A DNA stretch of 64,000 bases, from assembly GCA_019635875.1 (NCBI GenBank), contig JAHBYP010000001.1, forward strand, positions 744,001-808,000, given 5' to 3'. The notes under the pieces were generated by a model. It did no database searches. It was not told where the DNA came from and was given only the letters and a program-made list of their open reading frames with translations. Both the position numbers and the translations under genes were made by a program. The DNA is from Alphaproteobacteria bacterium (GTDB taxonomy: Bacteria > Pseudomonadota > Alphaproteobacteria > Reyranellales > Reyranellaceae). The first letter of the stretch is position 1; the number at the start of each line of letters is the position of its first letter. Of the stretch, positions 54,826 to 63,677 are shown piece by piece.

Positions 54826-55391
54826 ATCGGGCAGTCGGCCTCGCCCTTCCGGCTGGCGTTGGGCTGCGCGAAAATGTTGTCGATCATGTTGCGCCCGGCG
54901 CCGAAGGCGTCGTGGGCGCCGACACGGCAGCTGGCATTGGCCGACCACAGCAGCTCGCGCGACTGCAGGCCGTGGACGGTCATCGAGATCGATAGGAGAT
55001 CGTTGCGGCCGCCGCCCGGGCGCGGCGGCTCGAAGGCTCGCGCCGGCCCCTGCGGCGTGGGCCGCTGCGCGTCGATGCCGGTGCGACGATCGACCGGATC
55101 GTCGACGCGGCCGCCGCCGGACGGCGGCAGGCCGCGCTGCAGGTTGACCTGCAGCTTCAGGATATGGCCGCCGCTGAAGCCGACCTCGCGTCCGCCCTTG
55201 GCCAGCTTCTCCATCACCAGGCGGCGCAGGTCGCGACCCAGCTCGCTGTCGGGCGAAAGATCGACGGCGATCTTGCCGGCGGGGATGCCGCGCGTGGTGC
55301 GCACCTCGAAACTGCCGACGCCCGACTGCGCATGCGCCGTCGCGCCGCCGAGTAGCAGCGCCATTGCGAGGAGCGCGGCCGGCGTCTTCAT
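54822..55391 (-). CDS. Exported protein of unknown function, paralogue 1
   Basis: 189 aa with signal peptide ending ATAHAQ. It shares with the downstream protein the blocks PAGKIAVDLSPDSELGRDLR, SGGHILKLQVN and LLWSANASCRV, and the C-terminal ADCP. A Pro/Arg-rich insert (about 105-132) distinguishes it. The pair looks like a tandem duplication. It overlaps the stop of the aldolase gene (ATGA), so three genes are coupled; the biological link is not evident. Confidence 0.75.
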   Translation of the reverse strand: MKTPAALLAMALLLGGATAHAQSGVGSFEVRTTRGIPAGKIAVDLSPDSELGRDLRRLVMEKLAKGGREVGFSGGHILKLQVNLQRGLPPSGGGRVDDPVDRRTGIDAQRPTPQGPARAFEPPRPGGGRNDLLSISMTVHGLQSRELLWSANASCRVGAHDAFGAGRNMIDNIFAQPNASRKGEADCPI

Positions 55392-56128
55392 GTGAGCCTG
55401 TCCCAGCCGGGTTCGTCGCGATCGAGCAGGCGCTTGAGCGCGGCGAAGTGATAGTCGATCTGCTGGCTCTCGCCGGCCATCTGGCGCGCGGTGCGCTCGA
55501 GGATCTGGGTCGGGATGATCTCCAGCGGCCGGCCGGTCTGCATCGCCATCACCTGCACCATGGCGGCGCGCTCCAGGTAGTAGAGATCGTCGTAGGCCTG
55601 GGCGACGGTCTTGCCGGCGACGATGACGCCGTGGTTGCGCAGGAACATCACCGGCCTGTCGCCCATGGCGCGGCAGATGCGGTCTCCTTCCTCGTTGTCG
55701 AGCACCAGGCCGTTGTAGGTCTCGTCGTAGCCGATGCGCTGGTAGTAGCGGAACGCGTTCTGGGTGCACATCTCGAGCTTGCCGCCCTGCAGCGTGGTCA
55801 GTGCGGTGGCGTACGGCATGTGCGTATGCAGCACCACCTTGGCCGTGGGATTGCCGAGATGGATGCGGCCATGGATGTAGAACGCCGTGGGCTCGACCGG
55901 ATGACGGCCCTCGATGATGCGGCCGGTGGCGTCGGTCATGACGATGTCGGCCGGTGTGATCTCCGACCAGTGCAGGCCTTGGGGATTGATCAGGAATCGA
56001 TCGTGGTGGCCTGGTACCACCATGCTGAAATGGTTGCAGATGCCCTCGCTGAAGCCGTGCCGCGATGCCCACCGCAGGGCCGTGGTAAGGTCGATCCGGG
56101 CCTGGGTGATCGGATCATGCCGGGTCAT
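55388..56128 (-). CDS. Class II aldolase/adducin family protein
   Basis: 246 aa from ATG 56128. The zinc site is His101-Thr-His103 in VVLHTHMPYA plus a later His in LRNHGVIVAG, with Glu79 in HPVEPTAF. The N-terminal SEGICNHFSMVVPG binds the phosphate or carboxylate. The lack of strict fuculose-aldolase residues suggests a decarboxylase or ketoaldonate aldolase. The upstream extension of the frame to 56470 is not protein-like. Confidence 0.9.
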   Translation of the reverse strand: MTRHDPITQARIDLTTALRWASRHGFSEGICNHFSMVVPGHHDRFLINPQGLHWSEITPADIVMTDATGRIIEGRHPVEPTAFYIHGRIHLGNPTAKVVLHTHMPYATALTTLQGGKLEMCTQNAFRYYQRIGYDETYNGLVLDNEEGDRICRAMGDRPVMFLRNHGVIVAGKTVAQAYDDLYYLERAAMVQVMAMQTGRPLEIIPTQILERTARQMAGESQQIDYHFAALKRLLDRDEPGWDRLT

Positions 56129-56300
56129 CTGTGCGCGTCCTCCTGATGCTGGCGCATCTTTCCGCACGGGCGGCGCGCGCCCAAGCGAAAACACACAATC
56201 CTGATACTGGGGGGGCTTGCAATTGAGCGTGGGCTCATTACCTGACCTGTCATCTTGGCCGCGTATGAGGACGGCCCCATCGCCAGCCGGGAGGATTCGG

Positions 56301-57740
56301 ATGACAGGGGCCATTACGCTCGACGCCGGCGGTTTCCCCGGAAAATGGGTCGATCGCCTGCTCCATTCCCCGGTGGGCGACCTGATCGCCCGTCCCTGGG
56401 TCGATCCGGTGGGGCTGGCGGCGCTCAAGCGCTGGTACTTCCCGCTGTCACGGCTGTGGGCCGCCGCCAACGTCGCCGAGGGCTCGACCGACGCCTTCCG
56501 TGCCGCAATCGGCGGTCCGGTGCCGGACTATGGCCGCTGGTCGACGCGCTATCTCGAGACCATTCTCAAGCGTCACGACAGCGCCCGACGCCGAGCGATC
56601 GCAGCGCGCGGCCTGTGGGAGCAGGCGGCCTTCGGTGAGGCGGCGATCGCACCGGCTGCGCTGGCCGCACTGGATGACGGCCGCCGTCGGCGCGCGACCG
56701 CCCATCTTGGCACGCGCGCGCTGTTCTATCCGCTGCTCTTCGCCGCGCGTCCGCCGATCGCACGCTGGCAGGTGGCCTCGCGCGACGCCGTGGAAGCGGT
56801 CTACGGCACCGTGCGCGACGATCCGGCCGCGGCCTATCGCGTGCCCGAGGCCCTGCCCGACATGCAGCTCTCGCATCCCGCCGCCGGTCCCGGGCTGCGC
56901 GAGTACTGGCTGCGGTACCGCTCGCCGCATGCGCGGCTGGCGGCGATGACCGGCACGAGCACGGTTTACGCGCGCATCGTCGAGCCGTCGCCCGACGCAC
57001 ATGTGCCCACGCTCGTGGTCGGCAGCGGGCTCTGCCTCGAGACCGACCTGCTATGGCGCTCGATCGACAGCGCCAATCTGCTCGCCCGCATGGGATTCCG
57101 AATCGTCGAGATCGTCTCGCCGTTCCATGGCCTGCGCTGTCCGGCCGACGTCTATGGCGGCGAGCCGTTCTTCGCCACCGCGCCCCTGGGCACGATGGAC
57201 CTGATCGTCGGCCAGACGCTCGAGACGGCGGTGCTGATCGATTGGTGCCGCACGCGCTTTGGCGGACCGGTCGGGGTCGGCGGCATCTCGCTGACGTCGT
57301 TCGTGGCGCAACAGGCCGCGGTGCGTGCCGGTGAATGGCCCCGGAGCATGCGGCCCGACGCGATCGTGCTCATCAGCCATTCCGGGCGTATCGAGGAAGT
57401 GACCTTCAATGGCGCGTTGGTGCAGACGCTGGGCCTGAACACCGAGCTCGATGCCGCCGGCTGGTCGCGTGAGGAACTGCTGCGCTGGGAAGGACTGATG
57501 AATCCCAAGGGCGCGCTTGGCCTGCCGCCCGACCGCATCGTCTCGGTGCTGGGCAGCGGCGACAAGCTGCTGCCCTTTGCCACCGGCATGGAGCTGGCGC
57601 GCGCCTGGAACCTGCCGGCCGAGAACGTCTTCGAGCTCAAGGTCGGCCACCTCACCATGCCGGTGGCCCTGATGCGCGACGACCGCGCGTTGGCCCGGCT
57701 GCGGCAGATCCTGGCTACGCCACCCGCCAGTCCATCATGA
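56301..57740 (+). CDS. Alpha/beta hydrolase, ABHD18-like
   Basis: 479 aa from ATG 56301, which has a gggagg site. The N-terminal 190 residues are helical. The hydrolase domain shows VSPFHGLRCPADVYGGEPFF, the nucleophile elbow VGVGGISLTSFVAQ and a late SGDKLLPF and GHL, consistent with the ABHD18 family known mostly from eukaryotes. The GxSxx elbow has Leu in place of Met. Substrate unknown; a lipid ester is likely. Its last 26 bp overlap the convergent gene at 57715. Confidence 0.7.
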   Translation: MTGAITLDAGGFPGKWVDRLLHSPVGDLIARPWVDPVGLAALKRWYFPLSRLWAAANVAEGSTDAFRAAIGGPVPDYGRWSTRYLETILKRHDSARRRAIAARGLWEQAAFGEAAIAPAALAALDDGRRRRATAHLGTRALFYPLLFAARPPIARWQVASRDAVEAVYGTVRDDPAAAYRVPEALPDMQLSHPAAGPGLREYWLRYRSPHARLAAMTGTSTVYARIVEPSPDAHVPTLVVGSGLCLETDLLWRSIDSANLLARMGFRIVEIVSPFHGLRCPADVYGGEPFFATAPLGTMDLIVGQTLETAVLIDWCRTRFGGPVGVGGISLTSFVAQQAAVRAGEWPRSMRPDAIVLISHSGRIEEVTFNGALVQTLGLNTELDAAGWSREELLRWEGLMNPKGALGLPPDRIVSVLGSGDKLLPFATGMELARAWNLPAENVFELKVGHLTMPVALMRDDRALARLRQILATPPASPS

Positions 57741-58839
57741 TGTCCGACGGCGTCTTGGGGATCTCGGCCACCCGCACGATCTCGCCGGCGTTGCCCGAGA
57801 CCGGAACGCCGGCGGTCTTGGTCCTGGGCGTGTAGCTCGTGGCCATCGTCCAGGACTGATCGGGCGTCGTGTCCTCCCACACGATGTCGATCTTGTTGCC
57901 GGTCAGGGTCCACATACCGCGCGCCGAGCAGGCGTAGCGACCGAGGCCTTTTTCCAGCCTGTACGCCTCGTGCCCGCGATGCAGCAGCAGGTAGGGCTTG
58001 TTGAGCGCGATGAAGCCGCCGGCGGAGGCCATCTCGTACCAGCCGAACCACTGGTTGACCTTGGTGATGTCGTTGGTCGTCGGCGTGCGGAAGCGGTTCT
58101 CGAACAGCTGGGTGAACTTCGCGCTCGGTCCCGCACCGAAGCCGATCTTGTCGATGTCGACATAGCCGATCACCCGACGCGGGAAGTTGGGTTCCTCGCC
58201 CAGGATGTTGGCGACGAAGACCAGGTTCGGGCCCTTGGCCTGCGTGTTGGCCTCGAGCACCTCGCCCTCGCGAAGTTCGCCGGTGAGCGTCGTGATGTGG
58301 GCGCCCTGCTGGAAGGCGTTGTTGCTGACGCCGCTCTGCGCCACGCGCCATTTCACCGTCTTGCCGTTGGCCTCCAGCACGTCGAGCAGCACGAAGATGT
58401 GCGCGCTGTCGCGTGTGCGCTCGCCGGTCGACTTCTCCAGCCAGAAGCCGCCGCGGATGATCACGAAGTCGCCCGGCTTGGGTCCGCCCCTGCCGCTCGC
58501 CGCATCGCGTGTCTTCTGCTCGTCCAGGCGAATCCAGGACGGCCGCGGCTGCGCCTTGGTGGGCTGGAAGATCGAGAGATTCGCGCCGATGCGGTAGGTC
58601 AGGCCTTCCGGCGGCGAGGATCGGTTGACCAGGGTGTTGTCGCGGCAGCCGAAGCGCCACAGCAGCCAATGGGGCAGGAAACCGCACGTCGTGCCCATTC
58701 CCTGGCCGTAATCCTTGGCGAGATTGTCGAAGCCGATCTCGTGCCAGTGGACATATTCGCCCACGGCGGTGGTCTCGGGCAGGAGCTTCTTGCAGAGCGC
58801 GACAATTGCTTCACGCGGCGCGGCCACGGCACCCTCCAT
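57715..58839 (-). CDS. Unknown protein with a possible Cys/His hydrolase core
   Basis: 374 aa, no family recognised. Cys52 stands at the start of a helix (GTTCGFLPHWLLWRFG), and His147 lies in a strand (DSAHIFVLLDV) after PGDFVIIRGG. The order and spacing resemble NlpC/CHAP-type cysteine amidases. The C-terminal half is a second domain with a GMWTLTGNKIDIVWED beta hairpin. No signal peptide. The ATG at 58839 lacks a ribosome site; GTG 58827 has GGAGGG at the right distance and may be the true start. Confidence 0.65.
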   Translation of the reverse strand: MEGAVAAPREAIVALCKKLLPETTAVGEYVHWHEIGFDNLAKDYGQGMGTTCGFLPHWLLWRFGCRDNTLVNRSSPPEGLTYRIGANLSIFQPTKAQPRPSWIRLDEQKTRDAASGRGGPKPGDFVIIRGGFWLEKSTGERTRDSAHIFVLLDVLEANGKTVKWRVAQSGVSNNAFQQGAHITTLTGELREGEVLEANTQAKGPNLVFVANILGEEPNFPRRVIGYVDIDKIGFGAGPSAKFTQLFENRFRTPTTNDITKVNQWFGWYEMASAGGFIALNKPYLLLHRGHEAYRLEKGLGRYACSARGMWTLTGNKIDIVWEDTTPDQSWTMATSYTPRTKTAGVPVSGNAGEIVRVAEIPKTPSDIMMDWRVA

Positions 58840-58951
58840 CGTTGGGATCGATGGCCATACCGTAGGCCGGTCATGTCACGGCGCGATGCCGCGCAGCCCG
58901 TCTTAGTGTCACGTTGGCAACGCGGCTGCCGGATCGACCGGGTCGGCCCGC

Positions 58952-59656
58952 TCAGGCGATCTCGCGGCTGAGCTTGTTGCGCACGGCGCGGGCGAAGTCG
59001 CCGAAGCCCTGGGCGACGATCATGAACGAGCCGGGACCGCCGATCACGTTCTCCTCGTACCAGCGGTCGAGCTCGCGGTCCGGTGGCCGCCCGAAATTCG
59101 GCCGGTCGCTGATGATCGGCAACCCGTTGATGACGATGTTCCTGCCCACCAGCTCGTCGCGCACGATGTCGGCCGGTGGCCCGTTGTTGTTGCGGCCGTC
59201 GCCCGAGACGTCGATCACCATGCGCCGCGAATGGAAGGGCCCGCTCTCGAACTTGCCCGCGGCGTAGCGCATGGCCGCGCCGACACCCGTCCAGCTGTGC
59301 GGTTCGTAGGGCAGGGCGGCGATCTTCCCCGATAACTGCTCGCAGGCCGCCTTGCTGTCGAGCAGCGTCCAGTCGATCGGCGTGCGCTGCATCTGCGGTC
59401 CGGCCCATTCGACGTAGCACAGGCCGATGCGGTGCAACGAACCCGACATCACGGCGTCGATGATGCGCTGGTCGGTGAGCGCGCGGGCATAGCCGTCCTT
59501 CTGCAGCTCGTACTCGTCGGCGTCGACGCTGCGCGACACGTCGACGGCCAGCACCAGGCGCAGATCGACATCGATCGGATCGGCCGAAGCCTGGCGCGCC
59601 GCGAGCGGGACGAGGGCCGCGCCGGCCGCCGCACGCATCAGGTGACGTCGCTTCAT
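58952..59656 (-). CDS. DUF1194 (vWA-like) exported protein
   Basis: 234 aa. A Tat-like signal (MKRRHLMRAAAGAALVPLAA) precedes LVLAVDVSRSVDADEY with the DVSRS MIDAS motif, and VIDVSGDGRNNNG, the best-known DUF1194 segment. Family function is unknown; the vWA fold suggests metal-dependent protein binding in the periplasm. The second ATG (59656) has the correct distance to the ggaggg site and is preferred over 59662. Confidence 0.9.
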   Translation of the reverse strand: MKRRHLMRAAAGAALVPLAARQASADPIDVDLRLVLAVDVSRSVDADEYELQKDGYARALTDQRIIDAVMSGSLHRIGLCYVEWAGPQMQRTPIDWTLLDSKAACEQLSGKIAALPYEPHSWTGVGAAMRYAAGKFESGPFHSRRMVIDVSGDGRNNNGPPADIVRDELVGRNIVINGLPIISDRPNFGRPPDRELDRWYEENVIGGPGSFMIVAQGFGDFARAVRNKLSREIA

Positions 59657-59725
59657 CCGCATGACCCTCCGGGCCTTTGGCCGTGTATGTTCCGCCAATC
59701 CGCCACCGAGGCAAAGGCAAGAGTG

Positions 59726-60205
59726 ATGCCGCTGAGCGAGAGCGCCCAACGGGTGGAAAACTGGCTGGCCCGCCGCGGGTTGCCCGGACGTGTCAGGGAG
59801 ATGACGGAAACCACGCGCACCTCGGCGGAGGCCGCTGCGGCGATCGGCTGCGACGTGGCGCAAATCGCCAAGTCGCTGGTCTTCCGCGGCCGCGACAGCG
59901 GCGAGCCGTTGCTGGTGGTGGCCAGCGGCATCAATCGCGTCGACGAGAAGAGGCTGACGGCGCTGATCGGCGAGCGGATCGCGCGCGCGGATGCCGGCTT
60001 CGTGCGCGCCACCACCGGCTTCGCGATCGGCGGCGTGCCGCCGGCAGGCCACGCGCGCGCGATCCGCACCCTGATCGACGCCGACCTGCTGGCGCTCGAT
60101 CCCATCTGGGCGGCCGCCGGCACGCCGGTCGCGGTGTTCCGGCTGACCGCGGCGGAGCTGGTGGCGCTGACCGCGGGCGAGGTGGCCGATCTCAAGGTCG
60201 CATGA
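59726..60205 (+). CDS. YbaK/EbsC family aminoacyl-tRNA deacylase-like protein
   Basis: 159 aa. [19 protein letters not shown] contains the conserved Lys that positions the aminoacyl end, and the [18 protein letters not shown] segment is diagnostic of YbaK/ProX editing domains. These proteins hydrolyse mischarged tRNA such as Cys- or Ala-tRNA(Pro). It diverges from the DUF1194 gene and is 37 bp ahead of purC. Confidence 0.93.
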   Translation: MPLSESAQRVENWLARRGLPGRVREMTETTRTSAEAAAAIGCDVAQIAKSLVFRGRDSGEPLLVVASGINRVDEKRLTALIGERIARADAGFVRATTGFAIGGVPPAGHARAIRTLIDADLLALDPIWAAAGTPVAVFRLTAAELVALTAGEVADLKVA

Positions 60206-60242
60206 TAGGGGAGGGCGACCCTCGACAGGAAAGCACCGTCTC

Positions 60243-61220
60243 GTGGATACCAGCTCGCTCGCGCCGTTCCTGCCTTTTGTCCTGCGGGACGCGACGGTTC
60301 CGGGATTGCCCAACCACTATCGCGGCAAGGTCCGCGACAACTACGACCTGCCCGATGGCCGTCGCATCCTGATCGCCAGCGACCGGCTGAGCGCCTTCGA
60401 CATCATCCTCACGGCCCTGCCGTTCAAGGGCGAGGTGCTGACGCAGACCGCGCGCTTCTGGTTCGACGCCACGCGCGACATCTGCGCCAACCACGTGATC
60501 GAGTATCCCGATCCCAACGTGCTGGTATGCCGCAGGCTGAGAATCATGCCGGTGGAAGTCGTGGTGCGCGACTACCTCGCCGGCACGACCTCGACGTCGA
60601 TCTGGTCGATGTACAAGGCCGGTGTGCGCACGATGTACGGTGTCACGTTGCCCCAGGGCATGCGCGAGAACCAGAAGCTCGACGCCAGCATCATCACGCC
60701 CACGACCAAGGCGGCGGATGGCGCGCACGACGCGCCGCTGACTCCCGAGGAGATCGTCGGCCGCGGCCTGCTGACGGCGGCGCAATGGCAGGAGACGACG
60801 CGGCTGGCGCTGGCGCTGTTCGCGCGCGGCCGCGAGATCGCGGCCAGGCACGGGCTGATCCTGGTCGACACCAAGTACGAGTTCGGCTTCGACGAGACCG
60901 GCCACATCGTGCTGGCCGACGAGATCCACACACCCGACAGCAGCCGCTACTGGTTCGCCGACACCTATCCGCAGCGTTTCGCGTCCGGAGAACGGCCGCA
61001 GAGCTTCGACAAGGATTTCGTGCGCACCTGGGTGACGGCGCGCTGCGACCCCTACAAGGATCCGATCCCGACGATTCCCGATTCGGTGATCCTCGACGCC
61101 GCGCGCGTCTACATCGAGGCCTATGAGATGATCACCGGCCGGACCTTCACGCTGCCGGCGAGGCCGGCGCCGGCGCTCGACCGCATCCGCGCCAACCTTG
61201 CGCGCTACAGCGCGGCGTAG
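60243..61220 (+). CDS. purC: Phosphoribosylaminoimidazole-succinocarboxamide synthase
   Basis: 325 aa, GTG start. SAICAR synthase of purine biosynthesis. [32 protein letters not shown] (about 20-51) holds the ATP-binding residues, and [14 protein letters not shown] and [10 protein letters not shown] are further signatures. The length is of the longer, eukaryote-like PurC type found in several proteobacteria. It converges on threonine synthase with a 16-bp overlap. Confidence 0.96.
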   Translation: MDTSSLAPFLPFVLRDATVPGLPNHYRGKVRDNYDLPDGRRILIASDRLSAFDIILTALPFKGEVLTQTARFWFDATRDICANHVIEYPDPNVLVCRRLRIMPVEVVVRDYLAGTTSTSIWSMYKAGVRTMYGVTLPQGMRENQKLDASIITPTTKAADGAHDAPLTPEEIVGRGLLTAAQWQETTRLALALFARGREIAARHGLILVDTKYEFGFDETGHIVLADEIHTPDSSRYWFADTYPQRFASGERPQSFDKDFVRTWVTARCDPYKDPIPTIPDSVILDAARVYIEAYEMITGRTFTLPARPAPALDRIRANLARYSAA

Positions 61221-62413
61221 TCGATCGGCGCATCCTTGTCGAGCCGTCTCGTCGGCTCGGGCATCGGATATTTCAGGCCGGTGGCGCAGTTGAACAGCAT
61301 CACGCGCTCGTCCCTTCGGATGCGGCCGTCCTTCAGCGCCTTCAGGTAGCCGGCATAGGTCGCTGCGCCCTCGGGGCAGAGCAGCAGGCCCTCGGTCCTG
61401 CCGACCTCGACGCGCGCGGCCTCGATGGCGTCATCGTCGACGGCGATGGCGAAGCCGCCGGAATCGCGCACCGCATCGAGGATCAGGAAATCGCCGATCG
61501 CGACCGGCACGCGGATACCGGCGGCGACGGTGTGGGCGTTCTGGAAAAGCTCGGCGTGGCGCGCGTTGCTCTCGTAGGCCTTGACGATCGGCATGCAGCC
61601 GGTGGCCTGCACCGCCACCATGCGCGGCTTGCGCTTGAGCCAGCCCATCGCCTCGAGCTCGTTGAACGCCTTCCACATGCCGATCAGGCCGGTGCCGCCG
61701 CCGGTGGGATAGAGGATGACGTCGGGTACGTCCCAGCCGAGCTGCTCCGCGAGTTCCAGGCCCATCGTCTTCTTGCCCTCGATGCGATAGGGCTCCTTCA
61801 GGGTCGAGAAATCGAACCAGCCGCCCTCGGCCTTGCCGGTGCCGACGATCCTGCCGCAATCGTTGATCAGGCCGTTGACGCGGTAGAGCCGCGCGCCCTG
61901 CAGCTCGGTCTCGGCCATGTTGACCACGGGCGTGTCGTCAGGGCACAGCACGATGCTCTCGATGCCCGCGCGCGTGGCGTAGGCGGCAAGCGCCGCGCCG
62001 GCGTTGCCGTTGGTCGGCATGGCGATCTTCTTCACGCCCAGCTCCTTGGCCATGCTGACGGCCATCGCCAGGCCACGCGTCTTGAACGAGCCCGTGGGCA
62101 GACGGCCCTCGTCCTTGACCAGGATCTCGCCCCCGCCCAGCCGTCGGGCAAGCGTCGGCAGGGGCACCAGCGGCGTCCATACCTCGCCCAGGGTGACCAC
62201 GTTGCGGTCCTCGGTCACCGGCAGCAGCTCGCGAAAGCGCCACATGTCCTGCGGCCGGTCCTTCAACGCATCCTTGCTCACCGCCTTTGCCGCCGCCTCG
62301 AGGTCGTAGCGCACGACGATCGGAAAACCCTTGGGCGAGAGGTTGTGCAGCGTGCCCTTGGCCAGGGGCTCGCCGGTCATGCCGCATTCGAGATGAGTGA
62401 TATGGCTGCGCAC
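61205..62413 (-). CDS. thrC: Threonine synthase
   Basis: 402 aa, PLP enzyme that converts O-phosphohomoserine to threonine. Lys111 in [10 protein letters not shown] is the Schiff-base lysine; [14 protein letters not shown] and [12 protein letters not shown] bind the cofactor phosphate. The N-terminal [11 protein letters not shown] carries two Cys-like positions seen in the shorter thrC class. Phosphohomoserine and cystathionine-type enzymes share the fold, so a related beta-lyase is a minor alternative. Confidence 0.9.
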   Translation of the reverse strand: MRSHITHLECGMTGEPLAKGTLHNLSPKGFPIVVRYDLEAAAKAVSKDALKDRPQDMWRFRELLPVTEDRNVVTLGEVWTPLVPLPTLARRLGGGEILVKDEGRLPTGSFKTRGLAMAVSMAKELGVKKIAMPTNGNAGAALAAYATRAGIESIVLCPDDTPVVNMAETELQGARLYRVNGLINDCGRIVGTGKAEGGWFDFSTLKEPYRIEGKKTMGLELAEQLGWDVPDVILYPTGGGTGLIGMWKAFNELEAMGWLKRKPRMVAVQATGCMPIVKAYESNARHAELFQNAHTVAAGIRVPVAIGDFLILDAVRDSGGFAIAVDDDAIEAARVEVGRTEGLLLCPEGAATYAGYLKALKDGRIRRDERVMLFNCATGLKYPMPEPTRRLDKDAPIDYAAL

Positions 62414-62525
62414 CGCGCGACTCCGGATGATGGCTTGCGAACAAGGAAAAGCGCCGCCACCGCGCGGTGTCGGCGCTTCACCTGGACCTGATCAGGATAG
62501 CGCGTTCCCGGGGAACGCGCGGCGC

Positions 62526-63212
62526 TCAGTTGTCGTCGCCGTCGTCGTCGTCGCGGCGCCGGCGATCGCGATCGAAGTCGCGACGGCGCTCGCCGCCACC
62601 ACGATCCTCCATGCCGCCGGGCGGACCGCCCGGGGGACCACCGCGATCGAAGCCGCCACCGACGCGCGGCGGATAGCCGCCACGGCCGCCGCCACGATCG
62701 AAGCCGCCCCCGCCGCCGTAGCCACCGGCATCGCGGCCACCGCCGCCGCCGCCGTAGCCACCGCCGCGCGGGCCGCCATAGCCGCCCCCGCCGCCGCGGT
62801 CGCCACCGTAGCCGCCACCGCCGCCGCGCGGGCCGCCATAGCCGCCACCGCCGCCACGGTCACCGCCGTAGCCGCCACCGCCGCGCGGGCCGCCGAAGCC
62901 ACCGCCGCCGCCACGTGGGCCGCGATCGAAGCCACCGCCGCCGCCGCCACGCGGGCCACCGGGAGCGCGTTCCACCGCCGGCCGTACCGCAATGGCACGA
63001 CCACCCAACTGGGATCCATCCAGCGCCGTCATGGCGTTGGCGCCCGCCTCGTCGGCGGCCATTTCGACGAACGCGAAGCCCCGGCTGCGGCCGGTTTCGC
63101 GATCCATCACGATTTTCGCGGATACGACTTCGCCGTAGGGCGAGAAGATCTCGGTGAGCTGCTCGTTGCTGCAGGTGTAGGGCAGGTTGCCTACGAATAG
63201 TTTACGACTCAT
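62526..63212 (-). CDS. RRM RNA-binding protein with glycine-rich tail
   Basis: 228 aa. A single RNA-recognition motif (1-80) has RNP2 KLFVGNL and RNP1 RSRGFAFVEM. Residues about 85-205 are Gly/Arg/Tyr-rich with RGG boxes, and the tail is charged (RRRDFDRDRRRRDDDDGDDN). Bacterial proteins of this kind are RNA chaperones often induced by cold. The C-terminal low-complexity part could drive condensates (inference). Confidence 0.93.
   Translation of the reverse strand: MSRKLFVGNLPYTCSNEQLTEIFSPYGEVVSAKIVMDRETGRSRGFAFVEMAADEAGANAMTALDGSQLGGRAIAVRPAVERAPGGPRGGGGGGFDRGPRGGGGGFGGPRGGGGYGGDRGGGGGYGGPRGGGGGYGGDRGGGGGYGGPRGGGYGGGGGGRDAGGYGGGGGFDRGGGRGGYPPRVGGGFDRGGPPGGPPGGMEDRGGGERRRDFDRDRRRRDDDDGDDN
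62690..62960. repeat. Imprecise tandem repeat coding for Gly-rich tail
   Basis: Repeats of a unit of about 30-57 bp such as GCCGCCACCGCCGCCGCGCG, then GGCCGCCATA, encode alternating GGGGGYGG-PRGGG and GGDRGGG blocks of the RRM protein. Copy number is likely to vary between strains. Confidence 0.8.
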
Positions 63213-63656
63213 TCCACTTGGGCTCGTTAGACGGGGATTGACGGAGGATCGGTCGGGTGTGCCACCAGGGTCCCGATTCGCCCGTGCGAATCGGTGTCGG
63301 ACAGGGAAGACTGGCTCTCGCTCAATACAGGACGATTCCGAGGCAACAACCGAAACGAGTGCACGTTTGCCGGCCGGACTCGCTCTCCTAAGTCCGCCGG
63401 ACGTAACCGCACTTCACTCAGTATGGCCCGGTCCGGTGCCAAAGTCCACCCGCCCACCCGTTGATTCGGATGCCAAGCGCGGCCGTAAGTGGCGGATTTG
63501 ACGCAGAATCACAGATGATTTGCGGCCTGAGGATTGGCTGTACACGCACAACCAGATGCAGCCCTCGGGAGTCCCGGCGATTACGCATGGCGATGGCCAG
63601 CCCTTGGGGTGACGCGACGGCGGCGCGTCGTGCTATCGCTTCCACCTGATCAAACC
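63213..63656. other. Long intergenic region without a recognised gene
   Basis: 444 bp between the divergent RRM gene and the TPP-enzyme gene. It is somewhat less GC-rich than the genes. No tRNA, long palindrome or convincing open frame with a ribosome site was seen. It must contain both promoters, but no clear -35/-10 pair stands out. The part nearest 63212 would be the 5' leader of the RRM mRNA. Confidence 0.6.
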
Positions 63657-63677
63657 ATGGGGATCGGGGTCGTCGTC

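Noticed and set aside
62492..63200. Plus- and minus-strand frames opposite the RRM gene rich in Ala/Thr
   Set aside because: They are shadows of the glycine-rich tandem repeat. The RRM frame has the RNP motifs and proper start.
63213..63656. tRNA or small protein gene in the long gap
   Set aside because: No cloverleaf with a TTCGA-type arm and no frame with a ribosome site was seen; short frames here lack recognisable features.
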